From: Paenibacillus anaericanus
Lineage (GTDB): Bacteria > Bacillota > Bacilli > Paenibacillales > Paenibacillaceae
Direction: 5' to 3'
Assembly: GCF_003994475.1 (NCBI RefSeq)
Contig: NZ_RZNY01000012.1
Span: forward strand, 62,001 to 126,000
DNA: 64,000 nucleotides
Positions 1-8,824 of this stretch are shown piece after piece. The position numbers were made by a program, and so were the translations under genes. The number at the start of each line of letters is the position of its first letter. Position 1 is the stretch's first letter. A model generated the notes under the pieces. The model saw only the letters and a list, made by a program, of their open reading frames with translations. It was not told the origin of the DNA and made no database searches.

Positions 1-576
1 CTCGATACGCAGGATGGATTGATACAGTGCTCACAGATCCTTGGTAAATACATCATGAACACCTGCTCGAATTCCATGCGTACGGCTTCTTCGATTCCAG
101 CCATATTGGGATCAAGCATTCCCGTTTCGTGCACACCGGCAAGATCATCTTCCCAGTTAGGGCCCCATTTGATTTCCATCTGTTCCCCGGTAATTTGCGA
201 TTTCGGGCGAGCAACAGGCTGATGCTTGCGTTCATGACCTTGCTGTAATTTCTCATATTCGTAGTCCCACGGCTCGTAATAATCATCTATCGTAGGTTGA
301 TCTGGATTATGGAATATGTGTGCTAAACGCTTCGCACGGCTTCCAGAGCGCAGCTCCAGCTTGCCACCCTTCAGCACCCAACCACCTTTGTATTTCTCTT
401 GATTCTCCCACTGCTTGGGATAACCGATTCCAGGTTTGGACTCCACATTATTGAACCACATATATTCCGCACCTTTGCGGTTGGTCCAAGTGTTCTTACA
501 TGTGACGGAGCATGTATGACAGCCGATGCATTTATCCAGATTCATTACCATGCCGATCTGCGCTTTAATCTTCAAG
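1..576 (-). CDS. narH: Respiratory nitrate reductase beta subunit NarH (N-terminal part, runs off the window)
   Basis: NarH is the iron-sulfur electron-transfer subunit of the membrane-bound cytoplasm-facing nitrate reductase; it passes electrons from NarI haems to the NarG molybdenum site. Only the first 192 codons lie in the window. The start is a TTG at 576, chosen because GGAGGTGA sits about 6 bases upstream and the product then begins MKIKAQIGMVMNLDKC. The first cluster motif CIGCHTCSVTC is seen near residues 16-26, and CEHCINPSC near the window edge starts the second set. The gene overlaps the end of narG by 12 bases, so translation is probably coupled. narJ and narI are expected beyond the edge but cannot be seen. 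Confidence 0.95.
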
Positions 577-3500
577 CCAGTTCACCTCCGCTAGTTTACG
601 GATGACAACGTACAAGTCGCGTTGATTCCCCGTCGGACCGTAGTAATTGAAACCGTAGCTAAGTTGAGCATACCCACCAATCATATGCGTAGGTTTTACA
701 TGAATCCGTGTCGGACTGTTATGCGTTCCACCACGGGTTGATGTTACGTCTGTTGCCGGAACATTAATTGTTCGATCCTGTGCGTGATACATATAAGTCA
801 TTCCACGTGGCATTCGATGCGTGACAACTGCCCTAGCAACAACCGCACCATTCTGGTTAAAGCATTCGATCCAATCGTTATCTTTGATATCTGTGTCCGC
901 CGCATCATCCTTGTTCATCCAAATGGTCGGGCCACCGCGGAACAGCGTAAGCATAGGAAGGGAATCATAGTACATGCTGTGAATGGACCACTTACTATGA
1001 GGCGTCATGAAGTTCAACACGATTTCTTTGCCCTTTACCGTCGGTCGATCTTTCGCGGTGTGGAACGGAGCGTGCTTAAGTGTCGGTTTGAATATCGCCA
1101 TATTCTCACCAAATTCTGTTAACATCTCATGATCCAGATAGAAATGCTGTCGTCCTGTCAACGTTCGAAATGGAATCATCCGTTCTACGTTCGTTGTAAA
1201 AGGAGAATAGCGTCTGCCATGCTGCTCGGTCCCGCTGAAAGCCGGTGAAGTAATAACCGTTTTGGGCTGCGCCGTAATCTGGGCAAAAGTAAATCTCTCA
1301 TCACTGCGATCCTCTGCCATATCCTTTAGCTTGAGATCCGTTTTCTTCTCAAGGGATTCCCAAGCCTTGACCGCCATTTTCCCATTGCTAGTGGAAGATA
1401 ACGTAAGAATCGCTTCTGCCATATGAAGATCAGTGATTAGCTTTGGACAACCCTCGGCTATGCCGGGTTCATCGACGAGACCGTTGATCTTTCCAACCAG
1501 CTCGTATTCATCTGCCGCTGACCAATTCATCCCCTTTATGCCATAAGGCTTACTCTTAACTTGCGGCCCAAGTGAAGTCATTTTGCTATATACTTGAGCA
1601 TAATCGCGCTCTACAACGACGAATTTAGGCATCGTTTTACCCGGGATCGCTTCAATCTCGCCTTTGCTCCAGTCGTGTATTTTCCCAAATGGCTGTGCCA
1701 ACTCATCAGGTGTATCATGCAGCAGTGGTACGGCGACGATATCCTTTTGTGGTTCAGTAAATTGATCCTTCGCCATTTCCGAGAATGTTTTTGCGATGGA
1801 TTTGAAAGTTTCCCAATCCGAACGTGATTCCCACAGAGGTGGCACAGCTGGATTGAATGGATGAATAAAAGGATGCATATCCGTCGATGAGAGATCACTC
1901 TTCTCATACCATGTAGCGGCTGGAAGAACGATATCGGAATAGACAGCTGTACCTGACATACGAAAATCAATATTGACCATCAGATCAAGCTTGCCTTCTG
2001 CCGCTTCATCTCGCCATACAATCTCTTCAGGACGCATTGTGTCTGTATCATCATTCAATAAACCATTGTGCGCTCCGAGCAAATACTTCAAGAAGTACTC
2101 ATGACCTTTTCCAGAACTAGAGATGAGATTCGCTCGCCATACAAACATAACTTTCGGATGATTCGCTGCGGCATCCGGATCTTCGATCGCGAACTGCAAT
2201 TTACGATCCTTAAGCTGCTTCGCCACATATTGCGCTATTTCTTCAGGCGTGTGCGCACCCTCGGCATTAGCTTGATTCACCAGACCAAGCGAGTTCTCAT
2301 TGAACTGCGGATAGGAAGGTAACCATCCAAGTCTCGCAGCCATTACATTGTAATCTGCATAATGCGCATATCGCGCTTTATCAACAAGTGGTGAAGTATG
2401 TCCGTCCACCGGATTTGACTCAAAACGCCATTGATTCGTAGCAAAGTAGAAAAAGGATGTGCCATTCATTTGACGTGCTGGCATCGTCCAGTCTCGTGCG
2501 AAGGCTACGGTTGCCCAGCCCTCAGCTGGCCGCAATTTTTCTTGTCCCACATAATGCGCCCAACCGCCTCCATTAACCCCTTGACATCCCGTCATAAGAA
2601 CGAGGTTTAGAATGCTGCGATAGATCGTATCAGAGTTATACCAATGATTGATTCCTGCGCCTACAATAATCATGGACCGGCCTTTACTCTCGACTGCGTT
2701 CAGTGCGAACTCACGGGCGATCTGGATAATTGACTCTCTATCAACACCTGTAATCGCTTCTTGCCATGCCGGTGTGTAAGCCGTCTGCGCGTCATCATAG
2801 CTGCCTTCACCACTTGGATTCACTCCATATTGGGCTAGCATCAAGTCAAACACTGATGTTACTTGGAACGTAGATCCATCAGCCCCTACAACAGTCTTGT
2901 AAGGGATTGCACGAGACACTATCGTTTTGCCTTCATCGTCGAAGTATGGCAAGCTGATATCCCGTTGCCCACTCGCAGAGCTACCGAGACCAAGTTTTGG
3001 GTTTATCTCATCGCCTGTGATCGCATCAATGGGGTTTAGATTCCATTTACCATCCTCGCCCCAGCGAGATCCAATCGTTCCATTCGGAATATGCAACTCC
3101 CCGGTATTCTCATCAATGAGCACCGTTTTCCATTCTGCATTATTAGTCTCGACACCTAAGTCCTTAGCGGTTAAGAAGCGATCTGCGGTACAAATCCCAT
3201 TCTCATCTTGCAGAATAATCAGAAATGGGAAATCCGTGTATTTTTTAGAGTAGTTCTCAAAATAGGTAATGCGCTCTTTCACATAAAACTCATTCAGAAT
3301 AACATGCCCCATCGCCATAGCGAGTGCTCCGTCGGTACCTTGCTTAGCAGGGAGCCATTTGTCTGCAAATTTGACGAATTCCGCGTAATCAGGACTAATG
3401 GACACAACCTTTGTCCCTCGATAACGAGCTTCTGTCATAAAATGTGCATCTGGTGTGCGGGTCATCGGAAGGTTGGAACCCCATACCAATAAATAGCTTG

Positions 3501-4245
3501 AATTGTACCAGTCACTACTCTCCGGCACGTCAGTCTGATCACCCCATATTTGAGGCGAAGCCGGCGGTAAATCTGCATACCAATCATAGAAACTTAGCAG
3601 TGGAGAACCAAGCAACGACAGAAATCGTGATCCTGCGGCATAGCTAACCATCGACATCGCCGGGATTGGAGAGAAGCCAATAATCCGGTCTGGGCCCTCC
3701 TTTTTGATCGTATACAACATCGATGCCGAGATGATTTCATTAACCTCTTCCCATGATGCGCGGACCATGCCACCTTTACCACGGGCTGATTTATAAATCA
3801 GCTTTTTATTATCGTCTTCTACAATAGACGCCCATGCCAATACAGGATCATGGTTATCTTGACGAGCTTGCCGCCATAATTGTAATAGCTTGCCGCGAAT
3901 ATAAGGATATTTCACCCGCAGTGGGCTATAGAGATACCAGGAGAAGCTTGCTCCACGAGGACATCCGCGAGGCTCGAATTCTGGCATATCGGGTCCAGTT
4001 GTTGGATAATCCGTTTGTTGTGTTTCCCAAGTGACGATACCGTTTTTTACGAATATTTTCCAGCTGCATGATCCAGTACAGTTCACTCCATGTGTGGAGC
4101 GGACAACCTTATCATGTTGCCACCGATTGCGGTACATATCTTCCCACGAACGATCCGCTGTGGATACTTCGCTCCACCCTTCTGCATTCTTTTCACGCTT
4201 GCGGAAAAACGTAAGCTTTTGCAATAGAGGATTGTTCTTCTTCAT
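565..4245 (-). CDS. narG: Respiratory nitrate reductase alpha subunit NarG
   Basis: Catalytic molybdo-bis(MGD) subunit that reduces nitrate to nitrite in anaerobic respiration; 1226 residues, close to the usual size (about 1,220-1,250). Near residue 50 the HGVNCTGSC motif followed by RGCPRG gives the His/Cys ligands of the FS0 [4Fe-4S] cluster. TDVPESSDWYNS near residue 240 is the segment that holds the Asp ligand of molybdenum in NarG. The ATG at 4245 is preceded by AAGGAG. It has its own promoter region in the gap to mobB, with two palindromic NreC-like boxes, so it is probably the first gene of narGHJI. No frameshift or missing motif was noticed. Confidence 0.97.
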   Translation of the reverse strand: MKKNNPLLQKLTFFRKREKNAEGWSEVSTADRSWEDMYRNRWQHDKVVRSTHGVNCTGSCSWKIFVKNGIVTWETQQTDYPTTGPDMPEFEPRGCPRGASFSWYLYSPLRVKYPYIRGKLLQLWRQARQDNHDPVLAWASIVEDDNKKLIYKSARGKGGMVRASWEEVNEIISASMLYTIKKEGPDRIIGFSPIPAMSMVSYAAGSRFLSLLGSPLLSFYDWYADLPPASPQIWGDQTDVPESSDWYNSSYLLVWGSNLPMTRTPDAHFMTEARYRGTKVVSISPDYAEFVKFADKWLPAKQGTDGALAMAMGHVILNEFYVKERITYFENYSKKYTDFPFLIILQDENGICTADRFLTAKDLGVETNNAEWKTVLIDENTGELHIPNGTIGSRWGEDGKWNLNPIDAITGDEINPKLGLGSSASGQRDISLPYFDDEGKTIVSRAIPYKTVVGADGSTFQVTSVFDLMLAQYGVNPSGEGSYDDAQTAYTPAWQEAITGVDRESIIQIAREFALNAVESKGRSMIIVGAGINHWYNSDTIYRSILNLVLMTGCQGVNGGGWAHYVGQEKLRPAEGWATVAFARDWTMPARQMNGTSFFYFATNQWRFESNPVDGHTSPLVDKARYAHYADYNVMAARLGWLPSYPQFNENSLGLVNQANAEGAHTPEEIAQYVAKQLKDRKLQFAIEDPDAAANHPKVMFVWRANLISSSGKGHEYFLKYLLGAHNGLLNDDTDTMRPEEIVWRDEAAEGKLDLMVNIDFRMSGTAVYSDIVLPAATWYEKSDLSSTDMHPFIHPFNPAVPPLWESRSDWETFKSIAKTFSEMAKDQFTEPQKDIVAVPLLHDTPDELAQPFGKIHDWSKGEIEAIPGKTMPKFVVVERDYAQVYSKMTSLGPQVKSKPYGIKGMNWSAADEYELVGKINGLVDEPGIAEGCPKLITDLHMAEAILTLSSTSNGKMAVKAWESLEKKTDLKLKDMAEDRSDERFTFAQITAQPKTVITSPAFSGTEQHGRRYSPFTTNVERMIPFRTLTGRQHFYLDHEMLTEFGENMAIFKPTLKHAPFHTAKDRPTVKGKEIVLNFMTPHSKWSIHSMYYDSLPMLTLFRGGPTIWMNKDDAADTDIKDNDWIECFNQNGAVVARAVVTHRMPRGMTYMYHAQDRTINVPATDVTSTRGGTHNSPTRIHVKPTHMIGGYAQLSYGFNYYGPTGNQRDLYVVIRKLAEVNWLED

Positions 4246-4277
4246 TCGTTCATCTCCTTGCGCCTTATTCTACTTCT

Positions 4278-4343
4278 ATTGTAGACTTAGCAGCTCGCAC
4301 AAAAGAGAGGGGAAAACCCTCATTCTTTCAAGGGTTTTCCCTA
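4278..4343 (-). promoter_or_regulatory. narG promoter with two tandem NreC-like boxes
   Basis: On the minus strand two GGG-N4-CCC palindromes lie at 4331-4343 (TAGGGAAAACCCT) and 4309-4320 (AGGGTTTTCCCC), centres 22 bp apart. A -10-like TACAAT (4278-4283) follows 34 bp after the proximal centre. The known staphylococcal NreC box is, as I recall it, TA(G/C)GG-N4-CC(G/C)TA, and the distal box fits it but for the last base. The whole stretch is also one inverted repeat and could be mistaken for a terminator of mobB, but no T-run follows. The assignment to NreC is inference supported by the same layout at narK. Confidence 0.7.
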
Positions 4344-4366
4344 GTTTTGCTAAAATTCTTATCTTT

Positions 4367-4948
4367 TCATTTGGATTTATCAGGAGGGAGTAGAGACATT
4401 ATTAGGGTTTGAATATGATCAAGGAGAATATCCTCTGCATGAATAGAGAGGATTGGGGCGTTATGGGGCTGTTTGTTACTTACACTGTTAGCGGAGAATT
4501 TCTTAGGATTCAGCCAACTTACCCAAAGTCGTATATCTGACGTCTCTTTAAGGAGATCTATCATGTGGTTGGACTCACGAATTAAAGCGATTTTGGGGTA
4601 AGATGCTGCTTTAAAACCTTCTGCGATTAAGATGTCGACCCTTCCGTTTAGCAGTGCAGCAATTTCCTGCAATGAGGTTGGTTCTTGACGCATCCAACGG
4701 GTAGCGGTGTTTGAAGTAAGGACCGTTTCTACAGCTCCATGTGTCAAATGTTTGCTACTATCTGTACCTGGTTCATCAAGCTGAAACCTATGAGCATCAT
4801 GTTTAGCTGATCCGACCCTTAAGCCTGCGGCCGTTAGTGTTGCTATAAGCTTACAAGTTAGTGTTGTCTTTCCACTGTTTTTATAGCCTACGATTTGTAA
4901 CACCGGTAAGTCAGAAATTATACTTACACAGGTTGAATTCACTGACAT
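4367..4948 (-). CDS. mobB: Molybdopterin-guanine dinucleotide biosynthesis adapter protein MobB
   Basis: P-loop GTPase-like protein that assists conversion of molybdopterin to the MGD form needed by NarG. The 193-residue product has the Walker A motif GYKNSGKTTL near residue 21, then KHDAHRF and the conserved GTDSSKHLTHGA segment typical of MobB. A good ribosome site (AGAGGGGGAG) precedes the ATG. It follows moeA by 12 bases and is likely co-transcribed with narK and moeA. mobA is not in the window. Confidence 0.92.
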   Translation of the reverse strand: MSVNSTCVSIISDLPVLQIVGYKNSGKTTLTCKLIATLTAAGLRVGSAKHDAHRFQLDEPGTDSSKHLTHGAVETVLTSNTATRWMRQEPTSLQEIAALLNGRVDILIAEGFKAASYPKIALIRESNHMIDLLKETSDIRLWVSWLNPKKFSANSVSNKQPHNAPILSIHAEDILLDHIQTLIMSLLPPDKSK

Positions 4949-4960
4949 GACGCTCCCCCT

Positions 4961-6223
4961 CTACAATGGAATAACTTCGACAAGTTCGCCCGCCTCGTAG
5001 CCTTTAGGTGAACCTGGAAGGCAGATCAAACAGTTGGCATCACGTAGTGATACGGTAACGCTGGACATGTCATATCCAATGGGTGTAGCTACCAAGGAGC
5101 CCTTTTCGCTGGAGAAAACACCACGAATAAAACGCGTAGAACGATCTGATTTCAAATAAGCAGTAGATAATGTGGCTAACATACGTGGCTCTGGTACAAG
5201 TTTGGCCCCCATCATGCCACGGAGTGCAGGGCGAAGAAACAATCGACATCCAACATAACAAGCAGCAGGGTTGCCGGATAGTGCAAAGAGTGGTTTGTCA
5301 TTCCAAAGACCATATGTCGTTGGGCTACCGGGTCGCATTAACACCTTATTAAACTTCAAATCTCCATCCCAATCTTTCGTTAAATCATAGATTATATCGT
5401 GGTCCCCCACCGAGACACCACCGATCGTTACGACAACATCATATACAGCAAAGGCATCCATCACAATCGCTTTTGCCTTCTCTACATCATCTGAAATTCG
5501 GCCTAACATCACCGGAATCCCCCCGAAATCCATAACAGCCGCTGTGACCATATAGGCATTACTGTTACGAATCCTTCCGGGCTGTAGCGGCTCATGAACA
5601 TCAAGCAGTTCAGCACCCGTGGCAAGGATTGCTACACGAGGCTGTTGATATACCTGAACTGTAGCGATACCGAACATAGCAAGCAGTGCGATCTCTGCCG
5701 GGCCAATACGAACACCAGCTTGAAGAACCAACTCTCCCGAACCTATCTCAATGCCGATTGGTGACACATTTTCACCGGGAATAACCATCCCCTTGACGCA
5801 GCACGTCTCTTGTTCATCGGTGCCATAGGCGCTCTCTTCTGTCATTTCATATTTGATAACCGCATCTGCGCCATCTGGTACAACTGCACCCGTCATAATT
5901 CTTGCACATTCTCCCGGGCGAATCGTCATGCTTGAAGTTGTACCCGCTGGAATGTTATCAACAACATTCAAAGTAATCGGATTCCGGATCGTTGCAGAAG
6001 AAGTATCAGCCGCTATGACCGCATAGCCATCCATACCCGCCCGTCGAAAATGAGGTACAGGCTGAGAAGCAATAATTTCCACAGCCAGATACCTTCCGAT
6101 GCTTTGCGTAATGCACAGCTCTTCCGTATCCATCAGACGAACTCTATCCATGACGATATGGGTTGCTTCTTCTACACTGACCGCTGTTCTCATGAAGTTT
6201 TCTTGCGCTTTTCTTCCACTCAT
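4961..6223 (-). CDS. moeA: Molybdopterin molybdenumtransferase MoeA
   Basis: MoeA inserts molybdate into adenylylated molybdopterin to make the active cofactor. The 420-residue protein starts with the typical VSVEEATHIV, has PVPHFRRAGMDGYAV near residue 55, TGAVVPDGADAVIKYE, the MoCF-biosynthesis segment VVTIGGVSVGDHD and PLFALSGNPAACYVG, and ends in a MoeA C-terminal beta domain (LPGSPKGYEAGELVEVIPL). The ATG overlaps the narK stop as ATGA, which suggests coupling. A second ATG ten codons in (6193) is an alternative start because no strong ribosome site precedes the first. Confidence 0.95.
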   Translation of the reverse strand: MSGRKAQENFMRTAVSVEEATHIVMDRVRLMDTEELCITQSIGRYLAVEIIASQPVPHFRRAGMDGYAVIAADTSSATIRNPITLNVVDNIPAGTTSSMTIRPGECARIMTGAVVPDGADAVIKYEMTEESAYGTDEQETCCVKGMVIPGENVSPIGIEIGSGELVLQAGVRIGPAEIALLAMFGIATVQVYQQPRVAILATGAELLDVHEPLQPGRIRNSNAYMVTAAVMDFGGIPVMLGRISDDVEKAKAIVMDAFAVYDVVVTIGGVSVGDHDIIYDLTKDWDGDLKFNKVLMRPGSPTTYGLWNDKPLFALSGNPAACYVGCRLFLRPALRGMMGAKLVPEPRMLATLSTAYLKSDRSTRFIRGVFSSEKGSLVATPIGYDMSSVTVSLRDANCLICLPGSPKGYEAGELVEVIPL

Positions 6224-7782
6224 AGGACTACCATTCCGTTTCCATGCATACGATCATTTCCGGAGAAGACTTCCCGGTTAAATCGCTCGGAGGTCGGCTC
6301 AATTTCACTAAAGACACCAACATAGTAACTGGTTTCACCGACATCATTTTGTACAGCATTGATCGTCAAGAATTGTAAATATAGTTCGCCATTCTTTTTC
6401 TTATTCCATACGTTACCACTCCATGCGTTGTTCTCCTGCAACTGTTTCCACATCAAATCATAAAAATCTTTGTCGTGACGACCCGATTTGAGAAAACCCG
6501 ACTTTTGACCAATGGCCATATCCGCGGTATAACCTGTGATAGCTGTAAACGCTGGATTTATATTGATGATAATCCCCTTTTTATTCGTAACAAGAATCGC
6601 TTGAGAGGTACTCTGAATCATTTGCTCGGCCAATTTCACTCGATCCTGCCAGTACAAATAAAGCACAAGTAGTAAACTGCACATAGCCACCATAGCCAAT
6701 GCCATAAAACCAATCGCATAGTGTCCGGTTATTGCGAATAATAGTGACAACAAAAGTGGTGGGAAGAATCCCCCTAGACCGCCAAGAGCAGAAATGAGTC
6801 CGTTTGCAATACCTGCCTGCTTCGAGAAGTAAAGAGGAACTAATTTAAAGAGCGTCCCATTCCCCGTTCCTGCACAAAAACCAATCAGTAAACATCCGAC
6901 AGAATACAGCATGATAGATGGAGAAAAGGCGAGTAGAATGCCTCCTATTGTCAATCCGATGAATACAAACACCAATATTTTAAACGGATTAAACTTATCT
7001 CCAAGCCAGCCGCCAATCGGCCGCATAAGTGTAGCTAGTGCCACAAAGCCAGCAGTACGCAATCCTGCATCTATTTTGCTAATATCAAATTGTTGGACGA
7101 GATAATTCGGTAGAAACACGGTGAATGCTACGAAAGATCCGAATGTTATAAAGTAAAAAAAACAAAGCAGCCATAGCTTCTCGTTTCGATAGATTCCTTT
7201 GAACTGCTCCATCAGTGGGATTGTTGATTTGTTCTCTTGTCGATCCCCGATAAAAAAATTAGCAATCGCAAAAATGATGAGCAAGATCAAATAGAACTGT
7301 ACTGTCGTCCGCCATCCAAACTGCGTTGCTAATAAAGGTGCAAAAAATGTACTTATTGCCGAGCCAATGTTACCAAGACCATAAATCCCATTTACAAACC
7401 CATGCTTCGATCGAGGGTAATATTTCGGAAGTGAGGTAACGCCCACAGAGAACGTCGCGCCAGCAATCCCAAGAAATAGTCCACCTGTTATAAGATGATT
7501 GAAGGTCGTTGCTTTACTGATGTAGAACACAGGTATGAGCAGGATTATAAAGCTAATCATGAACATCAATCGCGCTCCATATTTATTCGTCCAATAACCG
7601 AACGGGATCCGTAATACGGAACCTAGCACCACTGGTAAAGCCGTTACTAGAGATAATTGTCCTGGTGTTAAAATAATACCTTCTTTAATAAACACAATTA
7701 ACGATGATAATACACCCCAAACAGCGAATCCTAGAACAAGACTTAAGGTTTGTAAAGGTAATAGTGCTTTGGATGGTTTCAT
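6220..7782 (-). CDS. narK: NarK-type nitrate/nitrite MFS transporter with C-terminal PAS domain
   Basis: A major-facilitator nitrate uptake or nitrate/nitrite exchange protein fused to a sensory domain. The start at 7782 is chosen because GGGAGG lies 7 bases upstream, giving 520 residues. Residues about 1-380 form the usual 12 membrane segments, with RIPFGYWTNKYGAR and GLGGFFPP as nitrate-porter signatures. From about residue 384 the chain continues into a PAS fold (AILVTNKKGIIININPAF, ITGYTADMAIGQ, then the WSGNVWNKKKNGELY core and YYVGVFSEI). Bacterial NarK proteins normally end near 400-430 residues, so the extra 110-130 residues are a true fusion. A regulatory role for the PAS domain is inference. 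It has its own promoter and leads the narK-moeA-mobB run. Confidence 0.93.
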   Translation of the reverse strand: MKPSKALLPLQTLSLVLGFAVWGVLSSLIVFIKEGIILTPGQLSLVTALPVVLGSVLRIPFGYWTNKYGARLMFMISFIILLIPVFYISKATTFNHLITGGLFLGIAGATFSVGVTSLPKYYPRSKHGFVNGIYGLGNIGSAISTFFAPLLATQFGWRTTVQFYLILLIIFAIANFFIGDRQENKSTIPLMEQFKGIYRNEKLWLLCFFYFITFGSFVAFTVFLPNYLVQQFDISKIDAGLRTAGFVALATLMRPIGGWLGDKFNPFKILVFVFIGLTIGGILLAFSPSIMLYSVGCLLIGFCAGTGNGTLFKLVPLYFSKQAGIANGLISALGGLGGFFPPLLLSLLFAITGHYAIGFMALAMVAMCSLLLVLYLYWQDRVKLAEQMIQSTSQAILVTNKKGIIININPAFTAITGYTADMAIGQKSGFLKSGRHDKDFYDLMWKQLQENNAWSGNVWNKKKNGELYLQFLTINAVQNDVGETSYYVGVFSEIEPTSERFNREVFSGNDRMHGNGMVVL

Positions 7783-7819
7783 ACCCACGCCTCCCATAAT
7801 ACGAATTGATCTACTATCC

Positions 7820-7885
7820 ATTATCATGGGAGCATACTACAAAACAAACAGGGGAATTCCCTCAATTCACTCAAGGAAATTCCCC
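7820..7885 (-). promoter_or_regulatory. narK promoter with two tandem NreC-like boxes
   Basis: Two GGG-N4-CCC-type palindromes, GGGGAATTTCCT (7874-7885) and AGGGAATTCCCC (7851-7862), have centres 23 bp apart. A -10-like GATAAT (7820-7825) lies 34 bp beyond the proximal centre. The layout matches the narG promoter nearly base for base in spacing although the N4 cores differ (AATT here, AAAA/TTTT there). Between the boxes both promoters keep a CTTGA...GAAT.TGAGGG-like linker. Confidence 0.68.
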
Positions 7886-7897
7886 ATATGATGACTG

Positions 7898-8824
7898 TTA
7901 TTTATTCCAATGCATTTCATCTAGTAAAACGCGGGTTGGAATGGTAAACCTAACTGATTTCTTGTCCTTCTCTATTACTATTTCCAAGTCACATTTAAGC
8001 GATTTAAGTTGCTCCATTACGGGGAGGAAAAGCTCATTCGATGCAGGATGAAGGAGATAACCCTCAAACTCAATCAAGGTTTGTCCCAACTCATCTTGAC
8101 CGATGATCAATTGCGCATCCACTGCCTGAGTCCCACACTCTCTCACCAAAAGTGCTAAGATAGCCGTAATTTCCTCCTGTCGTTCATCGTTCAGTCTTGT
8201 TATTCGCTGATCCAGCAGTTCACAGGTTATCCCAGCGGCTCGTGCTTCTTGCAATAGCTTGATAATGGATCCATGTGAATTATTCAGTTTAGAATCTGTG
8301 TCTCGAGGACTTTCGTTAATCCATGTTGGCGAAACACTCGAATCCTCACTCCCACTTGGCGCCGTTGGAGCCTCGTCATAGAAACCCGCAAGCGTACCTG
8401 CACATGCTTGTACTCGCATGATATCTTCCTCCGGAAATTCTCGTCTACTTCGCTGACCAACGAGCAGCACACCGTAAGCTTGATTTTGCACATGGATGGT
8501 GGAATTTATGGATACGCCTACGCCAGAGTATAAGGATTCCACGAGAAATATCGGATATTCCAATACTTCCTCCTGCACTTCCTCTGGAAATGCTAAGACG
8601 ACATGCGGTGACATGCCCTGTAGTACTTTCCCAGCCATTCCTCTGCCCATACGAACAGCTATTTTTTTGTATCGATCAGATTGCGCTCCAAGCGCGAATC
8701 GCCAATAAATATCACGATATTGACCATCCGACAATGCAATAGCCACAAAATCCAGTCCCATCTCATTCTTAAGCTGCTCTAGCTCCCATTGGATCTTCTG
8801 CTGTATTGTCAGTTTGTTAATCAA
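7898..8824 (-). CDS. GAF-domain protein, NreA-like nitrate sensor with extra C-terminal domain
   Basis: Third gene of the nreB-nreC operon. Residues about 8-150 form a GAF domain (LDFVAIALSDGQ, RGMAGKVLQG, VGVSINSTIHVQNQAYGVLLVG), the fold used by staphylococcal NreA to bind nitrate and restrain the NreB kinase. NreA is about 150 residues, but this product has 308. The extra half (about 175-308) has a helix followed by alternating strands ending VRFTIPTRVLL, which loosely recalls a histidine-kinase dimerisation/ATPase fold without its H or N/G boxes. Start is a TTG at 8824, overlapping the nreC end, with AAGGGGG upstream. Nitrate sensing is inference from context. Confidence 0.7.
   Translation of the reverse strand: MINKLTIQQKIQWELEQLKNEMGLDFVAIALSDGQYRDIYWRFALGAQSDRYKKIAVRMGRGMAGKVLQGMSPHVVLAFPEEVQEEVLEYPIFLVESLYSGVGVSINSTIHVQNQAYGVLLVGQRSRREFPEEDIMRVQACAGTLAGFYDEAPTAPSGSEDSSVSPTWINESPRDTDSKLNNSHGSIIKLLQEARAAGITCELLDQRITRLNDERQEEITAILALLVRECGTQAVDAQLIIGQDELGQTLIEFEGYLLHPASNELFLPVMEQLKSLKCDLEIVIEKDKKSVRFTIPTRVLLDEMHWNK

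Noticed and set aside
4246-4366. The inverted repeat before narG as a terminator of mobB
   Set aside because: No T-run follows on the minus strand, and the same double palindrome is found before narK at the same distance from a -10.
4246-4366. An FNR box before narG
   Set aside because: No TGTGA-N6-TCACA or TTGAT-N4-ATCAA could be found; TTGA and TGAG halves between the palindromes do not form a proper site.
4031-4393. A 120-codon plus-strand frame over the narG start
   Set aside because: It is antisense to narG and its promoter, with no start signal.
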